64,000 nt of DNA, taken from contig OX393578.1 of assembly GCA_947652605.1 (NCBI GenBank), positions 248,001 through 312,000 of the forward strand, written 5' to 3'. The notes under the pieces are model-generated. The model made no database searches, was not told the origin of the DNA, and saw only the letters and a list, made by a program, of their open reading frames with translations. Below are positions 11,174 through 24,250 of this stretch, piece by piece. Made by a program: the position numbers and the translations under genes. Position 1 is the stretch's first letter, and every line of letters starts with the position of its first letter. Source of the stretch: Elmis aenea. Lineage: Eukaryota; Arthropoda; Insecta; Coleoptera; Elmidae.

Positions 11174-14100
11174 TACCTTCATCTCCTTCATCTCCTCCTT
11201 CATCTCCTCCATCATCTCCTCCTTCATCTCCTCCTTCATCTCCTCCTTCATCTGCCCCTTCATCTGCTCCTTCATCTGCTCCTTCATCTGCTCCTTCATA
11301 TCCTCCTTCATCTACTTCATCTCCTCCTTCATCTCCTCCTTCATCTCCTCCTCCATCTCCTCCTTGATCTCCTCCTTCATCTCCTCCTTCATCTCTTCCT
11401 TCATCTCCTCCTTGATCATCTCCTTCATCTCCTCCTTCATCTCCTCCTTCATCTCCTCCTTCATCTCCTCCTTCGTCTCCTCCTTCATCTCCTCCTTCAT
11501 CTCCTCCTTCATCTCCTCCTTCACCTCCTCCTTCATCTCCTACTTCATCTCCTCCTTCATCTCCTCCTTCATCTGCCCCTTCATCTGCTCCTTCATCTGC
11601 TCCTTCATCTGCTCCTTCATATCCTCCTTCATCTACTTCATCTCCTCCTTCATCTCCTCCTTCATCTCCTCCTCCATCTCCTCCTTGATCTCCTCCTTCA
11701 TCTCCTCCTTCATCTCTTCCTTCATCTCCTCCTTGATCATCTCCTTCATCTCCTCCTTCATCTCCTCCTTCATCTCCTCCTTCATCTCCTCCTTCATCTC
11801 CTCCTTCATCTTCTCCTTCATCTCCTCCTTTATCTCTTCGTTCATCTCTCCCTTCATCTCCTGCTTCTTCTCCTGCTTTATCTCCTGCTTCATCTCCTGC
11901 TTTATCTCCTGCTTCATCTACTCCTTCATCTCCTCCTTCATCTCCTCCTTCATCTCCTCCTTCATCTCCTCCCTTATCTCCTCCTTTATCTCCTCCTTCA
12001 TCTCCTCCTTCATCTCCTCCTTCATCTCCTCCTTCATCTCCTCCTTCATCTCCTCCTTCATCTTCTCCTTCATCTCCTCCGTCATCTCCTCCATCATCTC
12101 CTCCTTCATCTCCATCTCCTCCATCATCTCCTCTTTCATCTCCTCCTTCATCTCCTCCTTCATCTCCTCCTCCATCTCCTCCTTCATCTCCTCCTTCAAC
12201 TCCTCCTTCATCTCCTCCTTCATCTCCTCCTTCATCTTCTCCTTCATCTCCTCCGTTATCTCCTCCATCATCTCCTCCTTCATCTCCTCCTTCATCTCCT
12301 CCTTCATCTCCTCCTTCATCTCCTCCTTCATCTCCTCCATCTCCTCCTTCATCTCCTCCTTCATCTCCTCCTTCATCTCCTCCTTCATCTCCTCCTTCAT
12401 CTCCTCCTTAATCTCCTCCTTCATCTCCTCCTTAATCTCCTCCTACATCTCCTCCTTCATCTCCTCCTTCATCTCCTCCTTCATCTCCTCCTTCATCTCC
12501 TCCTTCATCTCCTCCTTCATCTCCTCCTTCATCTCCTCCTTCATCTCCTCCTTCATCTCCTCCTTCATCTCCTCCTTCATCTCCTCCTTCATCTCCTCCT
12601 TCATCTCCTCCTTCATCTCCTCCATCTCCTCCATCTCCTCCATCTCCTCCTTGATCTCCTCCTTCATCTCCTCCTTTATCTCTTCCTTCATCTCCTCCTT
12701 GATCATCTCCTTCATCTCCTCCTTCATCTCCTCCTTCATCTCCTCCTTCATCTCCTCCTTCATCTCCTCCTTCATCTTCTCCTTCATCTCCTCCTTTATC
12801 TCTTCGTTTATCTCCTCCTTCATCTCCTGCTTCTGCTCCTGCTTTATCTCCTGCTTCATCTCCTGCTTTATCTCCTGCTTCATCTCCTCCTTCATCTCCT
12901 CCTTCATCTCCTCCTTTATTTCCTCCTTCATCTCCTCCTTCATCTCCTCCTTCATCTCCTTCTTCATCTCCTGCTTCTTCTCCTCCTTCATCTCCTCCTT
13001 CATCTTCTCCTTCATCTCCTCCGTCATCTCCTCCATCATCTCCTCCTTCATCTCCATCTCCTCCATCATCTCCTCTTTCATCTCCTCCTTCATCTCCTCC
13101 TTCATCTCCTCCTCCATCTCCTCCTTCATCTCCTCCTTCAACTCCTCCTTCATCTCCTCCTTCATCTCCTCCTTCATCTTCTCCTTCATCTCCTCCGTTA
13201 TCTCCTCCATCATCTCCTCCTTCATCTCCTCCTTCATCTCCTCCTTCATCTCCTCCTTCATCTCCTCCTTCATCTCCTCCTTCATCTCCTCCTTCATCTC
13301 CTCCTTCATCTCCTCCTTCATCTAATCCTTCATCTCCTTCTTCATCTCCTCCTTCATCTCCTCCTTAATCTCCTCCTTCATCTCCTCCTTAATCTCCTCC
13401 TACATCTCCTCCTTCATCTCCTCCTTCATCTCCTCCTTCATCTCCTCCTTCATCTCCTCCTTCATCTCCTCCTTCATCTCCTCCTTCATCTCCTCCTTCA
13501 TCTCCTCCTTCATCTCCTCCTTCATCTCCTCCTTCATCTCCTCCTTCATCTCCTCCTTCAACTCCTCCTTCATCTCCTCCTTCATCTCCTCCATCTCCTC
13601 CATCTCCTCCATCTCCTCCTTGATCTCCTCCTTCATCTCCTCCTTTATCTCTTCCTTCATCTCCTCCTTGATCATCTCCTTCATCTCCTCCTTCATCTCC
13701 TCCTTCATCTCCTCCTTCATCTCCTCCTTCATCTCCTCCTTCATCTTCTCCTTCATCTCCTCCTTTATCTCTTCGTTTATCTCCTCCTTCATCTCCTGCT
13801 TCTGCTCCTGCTTTATCTCCTGCTTCATCTCCTGCTTTATCTCCTGCTTCATCTCCTCCTTCATCTCCTCCTTCATCTCCTCCTTTATTTCCTCCTTCAT
13901 CTCCTCCTTCATCTCCTCCTTCATCTCCTCCTTCATCTCCTCCTTCATCTCCTCCTTCATCTCCTCCTTCATCTCCTCCTTCATCTCCTCCTTTATCTCT
14001 TCGTTCATCTCCTCCTTCATCTCCTGCTTCTTCTCCTGCTTTAACTCCTGCTTCATCTCCTGCTTTATCTCCTGCTTCATCTCCTCCTTCATCTCCTCCT

Positions 14101-14360
14101 TCATCTCCTCTTTCATCTCCTCCTTCATCTCCTCCTTCATCTCCTCCATCTCCTCCTTCATCTCCTTCTTCATCTCCTCCTTCATCTCCTCCTTCATGTC
14201 CTCCTTCATCTCCTCCTTCATCTTCTCCTTCATCTCCTTCTTCATCTACTCCTTCATCTCCTCCTTCATCTTCTCCTTCATCTCCTCCTTCATCTCTTTC
14301 ATCTCCTCCTTCGTCTTTTCCTTCTTCTTCTCCTTCATCTCCTCCTTCATCTCGACCTTC
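11174..14360. repeat. 12-bp pyrimidine-rich minisatellite, block 1
   Basis: About 265 copies of a 12-bp unit tcctccttcatc with point variants (tcctgcttcatc, tcctttatctcc, tccatctcc deletions of 3 bp). The plus strand is almost free of G. Because the unit is 12 bp, three plus frames (SSFI, LLHL, PPSS) and two minus frames (EEMK, GDEG) remain open for hundreds of codons. The minus EEMK frame is broken by in-frame stops several times. No splice context, start context or non-repetitive domain accompanies these frames. Larger repeats are visible inside: gcccctt...ctgctcc motifs recur about 318 bp apart near 11255 and 11573. Confidence 0.95.
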
Positions 14361-17300
14361 TTCTTCTACAGCAAATGGCTTCAAACTTCGTATACACATT
14401 AGTTATGAGCGATTTAAGGATTATTAGCCCCTAAATACGATTTTTAATTTTTCGTGAAAAATGGGAAAAGTGCAAGGGCTATATAGTCTTTGCACTTTTA
14501 TCGACAAAAAAATCGATTTTCTTAAAACTACAGCAAATGGCTTCAAACTTCTTATACACGTTAGTTATGAGCGAATTAAGGATTATTAGCCCCTAAATAC
14601 GATTTTTAATTTTTCGCGAAAAATGGGAAAAGTACAAGGGCTATATAGTCTTTGCACTTTTTTCGACAAAAAAATCGATTTTCTTAAAACTACAGCAAAT
14701 GGCTTCAAACTTCTTATACACGTTAGTTACGAGCGAATTAAGGATTATTAGCCCCAAAATACGATTTTTAATTTTTCGTGAAAAATGGGAAAAGTACAAA
14801 GGCTATAGTCTGCACTTTTTTCGACAAAAGAATCGATTTTCTTAAAACTATAGCAAATGGCTTCAAACTTCTTAAACACGTTAGTTACGAGCAAGTTAAG
14901 GATTATTAGCCCCTAAATACGATTTTTAATTTTTCGCGAAAAATGGGAAAAGTACAAAGGCTATAGTCTTTGCACTTTTTTCGACAAAAAAATCGATTTT
15001 CTTAAAACTACAGCAAATGGCTTCAAACTTCTTATACACGTTAGTTACGAGCAAGTTAAGGATTATTAGCCCCTAAATACGATTTTTAATTTTTCGCGAA
15101 AAATGGGAAAAGTACAAAGGCTATAGTCTTTGCACTTTTTTCGACAAAAAAATCGATTTTCTTAAAACTACAGCAAATGGCTTCAAACTTCTTATACACG
15201 TTAGTTACGAGCAAGTTAAGGATTATTAGCCCCTAAATACGATTTTTAATTTTTCGCGAAAAATGGGAAAAGTACAAAGGCTATAGTCTTTGCACTTTTT
15301 TCGACAAAAAAATCGATTTTCTTAAAACAACAGCAAATGGCTTCAAACTTCTTATACACGTTAGTTACGAGCGAATTAAGGATTATTAGCCCCAAAATAC
15401 GATTTTTAATTTTTCGTGAAAAATGGGAAAAGTACAAAGGCTATAGTCTTTGCACTTTTTTCGACAAAAAAATCGATTTTCTTAAAACTATAGCAAATGG
15501 CTTCAAACTTCTTAAACACGTTAGTTACGAGCAAGTTAAGGATTATTAGCCCCTAAATACGATTTTTAATTTTTCGCGAAAAATGGGAAAAGTACAAAGG
15601 CTATTATAGTCTTTGCACTTTTTTCGACAAAAAAATCGATTTTCTTAAAACTACAGCAAATGGCTTCAAACTTCTTATACACGTTAGTTACGAGCAAGTT
15701 AAGGATTATTAGCCCCTAAATACGATTTTTAATTTTTCGCGAAAAATGGGAAAAGTACAAAGGCTATAGTCTTTGCACTTTTTTCGACAAAAAAATCGAT
15801 TTTCTTAAAACTACAGCAAATGGCTTCAAACTTCTTATACACGTTAGTTACGAGCGAATTAGGGATTATTAGCCCCAAAATACGATTTTTAATTTTTCGT
15901 GAAAAATGGGAAAAGTACAAAGGCTATAGTCTTTGCACTTTTTTCGACAAAAAAATCGATTTTCTTAAAACTATAGCAAATGGCTTCAAACTTCTTAAAC
16001 ACGTTAGTTACGAGCAAGTTAAGGATTATTAGCCCCTAAATACGATTTTTAATTTTTCGCGAAAAATGGGAAAAGTACAAAGGCTATAGTCTTTGCACTT
16101 TTTTCGACAAAAAAATCGATTTTCTTAAAACTACAGCAAATGGCTTCAAACTTCTTATACACGTTAGTTACGAGCAAGTTAAGGATTATTAGCCCCTAAA
16201 TACGATTTTTAATTTTTCGCGAAAAATGGGAAAAGTACAAAGGCTATAGTCTTTGCACTTTTTTCGACAAAAAAATCGATTTTCTTAAAACAACAGCAAA
16301 TGGCTTCAAACTTCTTATACACGTTAGTTACGAGCAAGTTAAGGATTATTAGCCCCTAAATACGATTTTTAATTTTTCGCGAAAAATGGGAAAAGTACAA
16401 AGGCTATAGTCTGCACTTTTTTCGACAAAAAAATCGATTTTCTTAAAACTACAGCAAATGGCTTCAAACTTCTTATACACGTTAGTTACGAGCGAATTAA
16501 GGATTATTAGCCCCTAAATACGATTTTTAATTTTTCGTGAAAAATGGGAAAAGTACAAAGGCTTATAGTCTTTGCACTTTTTTCGACAAAAAAATCGATT
16601 TTCTTAAAACTATAGCAAATGGCTTCAAACTTCTTAAACACGTTAGTTACGAGCAAGTTAAGGATTATTAGCCCCTAAATACGATTTTTAATTTTTCGCG
16701 AAAAATGGGAAAAGTACAAAGGCTATAGTCTGCACTTTTTTCGACAAAAAAATCGATTTTCTTAAAACTACAGCAAATGGCTTCAAACTTCTTATACACG
16801 TTAGTTATGAGCGAATTAAGGATTATTAGCCCCTAAATACGATTTTTAATTTTTCGTGAAAAATGGGAAAAGTACAAAGGCTATAGTCTTTGCACTTTTT
16901 TCGACAAAAAAATCGATTTTCTTAAAACTATAGCAAATGGCTTCAAACTTCTTAAACACGTTAGTTACGAGCAAGTTAAGGATTATTAGCCCCTAAATAC
17001 GATTTTTAATTTTTCGCGAAAAATGGGAAAAGTACAAAGGCTATAGTCTTTGCACTTTTTTCGACAAAAAAATCGATTTTCTTAAAACTACAGCAAATGG
17101 CTTCAAACTTCTTATACACGTTAGTTATGAGCGAATTAAGGATTATTAGCCCCTAAATACGATTTTTAATTTTTCGTGAAAAATGGGAAAAGTACAAAGG
17201 CTTATAGTCTTTGCACTTTTTTCGACAAAAAAATCGATTTTCTTAAAACTACAGCAAATGGCTTCAAACTTCTTATACACGTTAGTTATGAGCAATTTAA

Positions 17301-20300
17301 GGATTATTAGCCCCTAAATACGATTTTTAATTTTTCGTGAAAAATGGGAAAAGTACAAAGGCTTATAGTCTTTGCACTTTTTTCGACTAAAAAATCGATT
17401 TTCTTAAAACTATAGCAAATGGCTTCAAACTTCTTATACACGTTAGTTACGAGCAAGTTAAGGATTATTAGCCCCTAAATACGATTTTTAATTTTTCGCG
17501 AAAAATGGGAAAAGTACAAAGGCTTATAGTCTTTGCACTTCTTTCGACAAAAAAATCGATTTTCTTAAAACAACAGCAAATGGCTTCAAACTTCTTATAC
17601 ACGTTAGTTACGAGCGAATTAAGGATTATTAGCCCCAAAATACGATTTTTAATTTTTCGTGAAAAATGGGAAAAGTACAAAGGCTATAGTCTTTGCACTT
17701 TTTTCGACAAAAAAATCGATTTTCTTAAAACTATAGCAAATGGCTTCAAACTTCTTAAACACGTTAGTTACGAGCAAGTTAAGGATTATTAGCCCCTAAA
17801 TACGATTTTTAATTTTTCGCGAAAAATGGGAAAAGTACAAAGGCTATTATAGTCTTTGCACTTTTTTCGACAAAAAAATCGATTTTCTTAAAACTACAGC
17901 AAATGGCTTCAAACTTCTTATACACGTTAGTTACGAGCAAGTTAAGGATTATTAGCCCCTAAATACGATTTTTAATTTTTCGCGAAAAATGGGAAAAGTA
18001 CAAAGGCTATAGTCTTTGCACTTTTTTCGACAAAAAAATCGATTTTCTTAAAACTACAGCAAATGGCTTCAAACTTCTTATACACGTTAGTTACGAACGA
18101 ATTAGGGATTATTAGCCCCAAAATACGATTTTTAATTTTTCGTGAAAAATGGGAAAAGTACAAAGGCTATAGTCTTTGCACTTTTTTCGACAAAAAAATC
18201 GATTTTCTTAAAACTATAGCAAATGGCTTCAAACTTCTTAAACACGTTAGTTACGAGCAAGTTAAGGATTATTAGCCCCTAAATACGATTTTTAATTTTT
18301 CGCGAAAAATGGGAAAAGTACAAAGGCTATAGTCTTTGCACTTTTTTCGACAAAAAAATCGATTTTCTTAAAACTACAGCAAATGGCTTCAAACTTCTTA
18401 TACACGTTAGTTACGAGCAAGTTAAGGATTATTAGCCCCTAAATACGATTTTTAATTTTTCGCGAAAAATGGGAAAAGTACAAAGGCTTATAGTCTTTGC
18501 ACTTTTTTCGACAAAAAAATCGATTTTCTTAAAACAACAGCAAATGGCTTCAAACTTCTTATACACGTTAGTTACGAGCAAGTTAAGGATTATTAGCCCC
18601 TAAATACGATTTTTAATTTTTCGCGAAAAATGGGAAAAGTACAAAGGCTATAGTCTGCACTTTTTTCGACAAAAAAATCGATTTTCTTAAAACTACAGCA
18701 AATGGCTTCAAACTTCTTATACACGTTAGTTACGAGCGAATTAAGGATTATTAGCCCCTAAATACGATTTTTAATTTTTCGTGAAAAATGGGAAAAGTAC
18801 AAAGGCTTATAGTCTTTGCACTTTTTTCGACAAAAAAATCGATTTTCTTAAAACTATAGCAAATGGCTTCAAACTTCTTAAACACGTTAGTTACGAGCAA
18901 GTTAAGGATTATTAGCCCCTAAATACGATTTTTAATTTTTCGCGAAAAATGGGAAAAGTACAAAGGCTATAGTCTTTGCACTTTTTTCGACAAAAAAATC
19001 GATTTTCTTAAAACTACAGCAAATGGCTTCAAACTTCTTATACACGTTAGTTACGAGCAAGTTAAGGATTATTAGCCCCTAAATACGATTTTTAATTTTT
19101 CGCGAAAAATGGGAAAAGTACAAAGGCTATAGTCTTTGCACTTTTTTCGACAAAAAAATCGATTTTCTTAAAACAACAGCAAATGGCTTCAAACTTCTTA
19201 TACACGTTAGTTACGAGCAAGTTAAGGATTATTAGCCCCTAAATACGATTTTTAATTTTTCGCGAAAAATGGGAAAAGTACAAAGGCTATAGTCTGCACT
19301 TTTTTCGACAAAAAAATCGATTTTCTTAAAACTACAGCAAATGGCTTCAAACTTCTTATACACGTTAGTTACGAGCGAATTAAGGATTATTAGCCCCTAA
19401 ATACGATTTTTAATTTTTCGTGAAAAATGGGAAAAGTACAAAGGCTTATAGTCTTTGCACTTTTTTCGACAAAAAAATCGATTTTCTTAAAACTATAGCA
19501 AATGGCTTCAAACTTCTTAAACACGTTAGTTACGAGCAAGTTAAGGATTATTAGCCCCTAAATACGATTTTTAATTTTTCGCGAAAAATGGGAAAAGTAC
19601 AAAGGCTATAGTCTTTGCACTTTTTTCGACAAAAAAATCGATTTTCTTAAAACTACAGCAAATGGCTTCAAACTTCTTATACACGTTAGTTATGAGCGAA
19701 TTAAGGATTATTAGCCCCTAAATACGATTTTTAATTTTTCGTGAAAAATGGGAAAAGTACAAAGGCTTATAGTCTTTGCACTTTTTTCGACAAAAAAATC
19801 GATTTTCTTAAAACTACAGCAAATGGCTTCAAACTTCTTATACACGTTAGTTATGAGCAATTTAAGGATTATTAGCCCCTAAATACGATTTTTAATTTTT
19901 CGTGAAAAATGGGAAAAGTACAAAGGCTTATAGTCTGCACTTTTTTCGACAAAAAAATCGATTTTCTTAAAACTACAGCAAATGGCTTCAAACTTCTTAA
20001 ACACGTTAGTTACGAGCAAGTTAAGGATTATTAGCCCCTAAATACGATTTTTAATTTTTCGCGAAAAATGGGAAAAGTACAAAGGCTATAGTCTTTGCAC
20101 TTTTTTCGACAAAAAAATCGATTTTCTTAAAACTACAGCAAATGGCTTTAAACTTCTTATACAAGTTAGTTATGAGCGAATTAAGGATTATTAGCCCCTA
20201 AATACGATTTTTAATTTTTCGCGAAAAATGGGAAAAGTACAAAGGCTATAGTCTTTGCACTTTTTTCGACAAAAAAATCGATTTTCTTAAAACTACAGCA

Positions 20301-22531
20301 AATGGCTTCAAACTTCTTATACAAGTTAGTTATGAGCGAATTAAGGATTATTAGCCCCTAAATAAGATTTTTAATTTTTCGCGAAAAATGGGAAAAGTAC
20401 AAAGGCTATAGTCTTTGCACTTTTTTCGACAAAAAAATCGATTTTCTTAAAACTACAGCAAATGGCTTTAAACTTCGTACACACATTAGTTACGAGCGAT
20501 TTAAGGATTATTAGCCCCTAAATACGATTTTTAATTTTTCGTGAAAAATGGGAAAAGTACAAAGGCTATAGTCTGCACTTTTTTCGACAAAAAAATCGAT
20601 TTTTTTAAAACTATAGCAAATGGCTTCAAACTTCTTAAACACGTTAGTTACGAGCAAGTTAAGGATTATTAGCCCCTAAATACGATTTTTAATTTTTCGC
20701 GAAAAATGGGAAAAGTACAAAGGCTATAGTCTTTGCACTTTTTTCGACAAAAAAATCGATTTTCTTAAAACTACAGCAAATGGCTTTAAACTTCTTATAC
20801 AAGTTAGTTATGAGCGAATAAGGGATTATTAGCCCCTAAATACGATTTTTAATTTTTCGTGAAAAATGGGAAAAGTACAAAGGCTATAGTCTTTGCACTT
20901 TTTTCGACAAAAAAAATCGATTTTCTTAAAACTACAGCAAATGGCTTCAAACTTCTTATACACATTAGTTATGAGCGAATTAAGGATTATTAGCCCCTAA
21001 ATACGATTTTTAATTTTTCGTGAAAAATGGGAAAAGTACAAAGGCTATAGTCTGCACTTTTTTCGACAAAAAAATCGATTTTTTTAAAACTATAGCAAAT
21101 GGCTTCAAACTTCTTAAACACGTTAGTTACGAGCAAGTTAAGGATTATTAGCCCCTAAATACGATTTTTAATTTTTCGCGAAAAATGGGAAAAGTACAAA
21201 GGCTATAGTCTTTGCACTTTTTTCGACAAAAAAATCGATTTTCTTAAAACTACAGCAAATGGCTTTAAACTTCTTATACAAGTTAGTTATGAGCGAATAA
21301 GGGATTATTAGCCCCTAAATACGATTTTTAATTTTTCGCGAAAAATGGGAAAAGTACAAAGGCTATAAGTCTTTGCACTTTTTTCGACAAAAAAATCGAT
21401 TTTTTTAAAACTATAGCAAATGGCTTCAAACTTCTTAAACACGTTAGTTACGAGCAAGTTAAGGATTATTAGCCCCTAAATACGATTTTTAATTTTTCGC
21501 GAAAAATGGGAAAAGTACAAAGGCTATAGTCTGCACTTTTTTCGACAAAAAAATCGATTTTCTTAAAACTACAGCAAATGGCTTCAAACTTCTTATACAC
21601 GTTAGTTATGAGCGAATTAAGGATTATTAGCCCCTAAATACGATTTTTAATTTTTCGTAAAAAATGGGAAAAGTACAAAGGCTATAGTCTTTGCACTTTT
21701 TTCGACAAAAAAATCGATTTTCTTAAAACTATAGCAAATGGCTTCAAACTTCTTAAACACGTTAGTTACGAGCAAGTTAAGGATTATTAGCCCCTAAATA
21801 CGATTTTTAATTTTTCGCGAAAAATGGGAAAAGTACAAAGGCTATAGTCTTTGCACTTTTTTCGACAAAAAAATCGATTTTCTTAAAACTACAGCAAATG
21901 GCTTCAAACTTCTTATACACATTAGTTATGAGCGAATTAAGGATTATTAGCCCCTAAATACGATTTTTAATTTTTCGCGAAAAATGGGAAAAGTACAAAG
22001 GCTATAGTCTTTGCACTTTTTTCGACAAAAAAATCGATTTTCTTAAAACTACAGCAAATGGCTTTAAACTTCTTATACAAGTTAGTTATGAGCGAATTAA
22101 GGATTATTAGCCCCTAAATACGATTTTTAATTTTTCGCGAAAAATGGGAAAAGTACAAAGGCTATAGTCTTTGCACTTTTTTCGACAAAAAAATCGATTT
22201 TTTTAAAACTATAGCAAATGGCTTCAAACTTCTTAAACACGTTAGTTATGAGCAATTTAAGGATTATTAGCCCCTAAATACGACTTTTAATTTTTCGCGA
22301 AAAATGGGAAAAGTACAAAGGCTATAGTCTTTGCACTTTTTTCGACAAAAAAATCGATTTTTTTAAAACTATAGCAAATGGCTTCAAACTTCTTAAACAC
22401 GTTAGTTATGAGCAATTTAAGGATTATTAGCCCCTAAATACGACTTTTAATTTTTCGCGAAAAATGGGAAAAGTACAAAGGCTATAGTCTTTGCACTTTT
22501 TTCGACAAAAAGATCGATTTTCTTAAAACTA
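14361..22531. repeat. 160-bp AT-rich satellite array, block 2
   Basis: About 51 units of the same 160-bp family as in block 1, in the same orientation. The left edge starts mid-unit (ctacagcaaatggcttc) directly against the 12-bp minisatellite. The right edge ends at the same base of the unit as in block 1, next to the 8-bp repeat. Unit variants again occur in recurring runs, for example aacaacagc, then aactatagc, then aactacagc, as at 15300-15780. Confidence 0.97.
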
Positions 22532-22595
22532 CCCTCGGACCCTCGGACCCTCGGACCCTCGGACTCTCGGACTCTCGGACTCTTGGACCCTCGGT
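22532..22595. repeat. 8-bp tandem repeat CCCTCGGA, block 2
   Basis: Second copy of the short ccctcgga array, at an exact offset of 18,263 bp from the first and with the same flanking satellite and minisatellite. It marks the block-level duplication. Confidence 0.93.
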
Positions 22596-23272
22596 ACAGG
22601 CACATTCTGCATTTTTAACGTTATTGCAACGGAGATTCTTGTGTCTGCACTCGACCGTCATTGCAACGGAGAATGTGTTAGTATTTTTGCCCTACCGGCG
22701 AATCGTCGTGATCGGCCCGAGGGATACGCGATCGTTGGATCCGACTGCGAACCGCAAAAACATTTATTCGGATGATGAAGCCCGAGCGACTTCCGTACTT
22801 TTACCGTCATTGCAACGGAGATTCATGTGCTTGCACTCGACCGTCATTGCAACGGAGAATGTGTCTAATTTTGCCCGTCATAGCAACGGAGAATGTGGCT
22901 GTACCTTTAACCGTCAATGCAACGGAGAATGGGCCTGCACGTTTACCAGTATTGCAACGGAGATTCTTGTGTCTGCATTCGACCGTCATTGCAACGGAGA
23001 ATGTGTTTGTACTTTTGCCCGTCATTGCGACCGAGAATGTGCCTGTACCTTTGACCGTCATTGCAACGGAGAATTGGTCTGCATTTTTAACGTTATTGCA
23101 ACGGAGATTCTTGTGTCTGCACTCGACCGTCATTGCAACGGAGAATGTGTTAGTATTTTTGCCCGTCATTGCGACCGAGAATGTGCTTGTACCTTTGACC
23201 GTCCTGTGGTATATGAAAGTAGTGGTTGTCAAACCCGGAGGCTGAAATTGAAGCCCGAAGGCTGATTAACCC
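22596..23272. repeat. 36-bp minisatellite, block 2
   Basis: Near-identical copy of 4333-5010: the 213-codon frame at 22624-23265 gives the same translation as that at 4361-5002. It includes the same interruption by the tcgtgatcggcccgaggg module. It joins directly to the taacccggaggttacttaag segment, so about 586 bp present in block 1 is missing here. Confidence 0.9.
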
Positions 23273-24250
23273 GGAGGTTACTTAAGGTATCGGGGTCTCG
23301 CCTCGCGACAAGACGAATCCCCGAGCTAAGGGCTGTCTCAACAGATGCAGCGTGGAAACTGCACTACCGAGTTCCACACCCTGCCAGAACGTAAGTCAGT
23401 AGTATTGGCGTCACTAATTATATGACGAAGCAATTGGCTACCTTATGCTGGAGCAAGCTCCTGTGGTATATGAAAGTAGTGGTTGTCAAGCCCGGAGGCT
23501 GAAACTGAAGCCCGAAGGCTGATTAACCCTAAGGTTGTTTTTAGAGCAACGCACAGTGCCTAATATTCGGATGATGTAGCCCGCATTTTGGGGGCCGTCA
23601 AGTCGAAACTTGGCGGACACCCGCGGGCACGTTGTGGTGTTAACAAAAATTGTCGAATGCTTTCGGATACGCCAAGAAGAGACTGGACTCCGCCGAACGA
23701 TCGGGAATTTTCGTCGCCTCGCAATATTCGAAACACACACTTATTCCGCTGTGACGCGGGAAAAATCCGTAATCGAAACGGAGACGGTCGCTCCAGGTAC
23801 CGCGGTACTATAGACAACTTTACGGCCTAACATGCGCTCAGTCGTCCGCGGACGACGAACGAATTTTTCGCCGGGTCGCTGCGGTGAGGTGTTCATGTGT
23901 CTGCATCTACCGCCGAACCGTCGTGATCGGCCCGAGGGATACGCGATCGTTAGATCCGACTGCGAACCGCAAAAACATTTATTCGGATGATGAAGCCCGA
24001 GCGACTTCCGTACTTTTACCGTCATTGCAACGGAGATTCATGTGCTTGCACTCGACCGTCATTGCAACGGAGAATGTGTTAGTGGTATTCATGTGTCCGC
24101 ACCTACCGGCAATGCGTCGTGATCGGCCCAAGGGATACGCGATCGTTGGATCCGACTGCGAACCGCAAAAACATTTATTCGGATGATGACGCCCGAGCGA
24201 CTTCCGTACTTTTACCGTCATTGCAACGGAGATTCATGTGCTTGCACTCG
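23273..24250. repeat. Mosaic repeat, block 2 (single copy)
   Basis: Corresponds to one copy of the mosaic segment that is duplicated at 1,247 bp in block 1. The stretch 23486-23740 matches 5809-6063 (offset 17,677). It holds the same gcccgaaggctg and gcctcgcgacaagacgaatc modules. No protein is recognised. Confidence 0.85.

Noticed and set aside
11165..14044. 959- and 718-codon plus frames and minus EEMK/GDEG frames
   Set aside because: Same reason: a 12-bp period keeps frames open. The minus frames are interrupted by stops and show no conserved start or unique domain.
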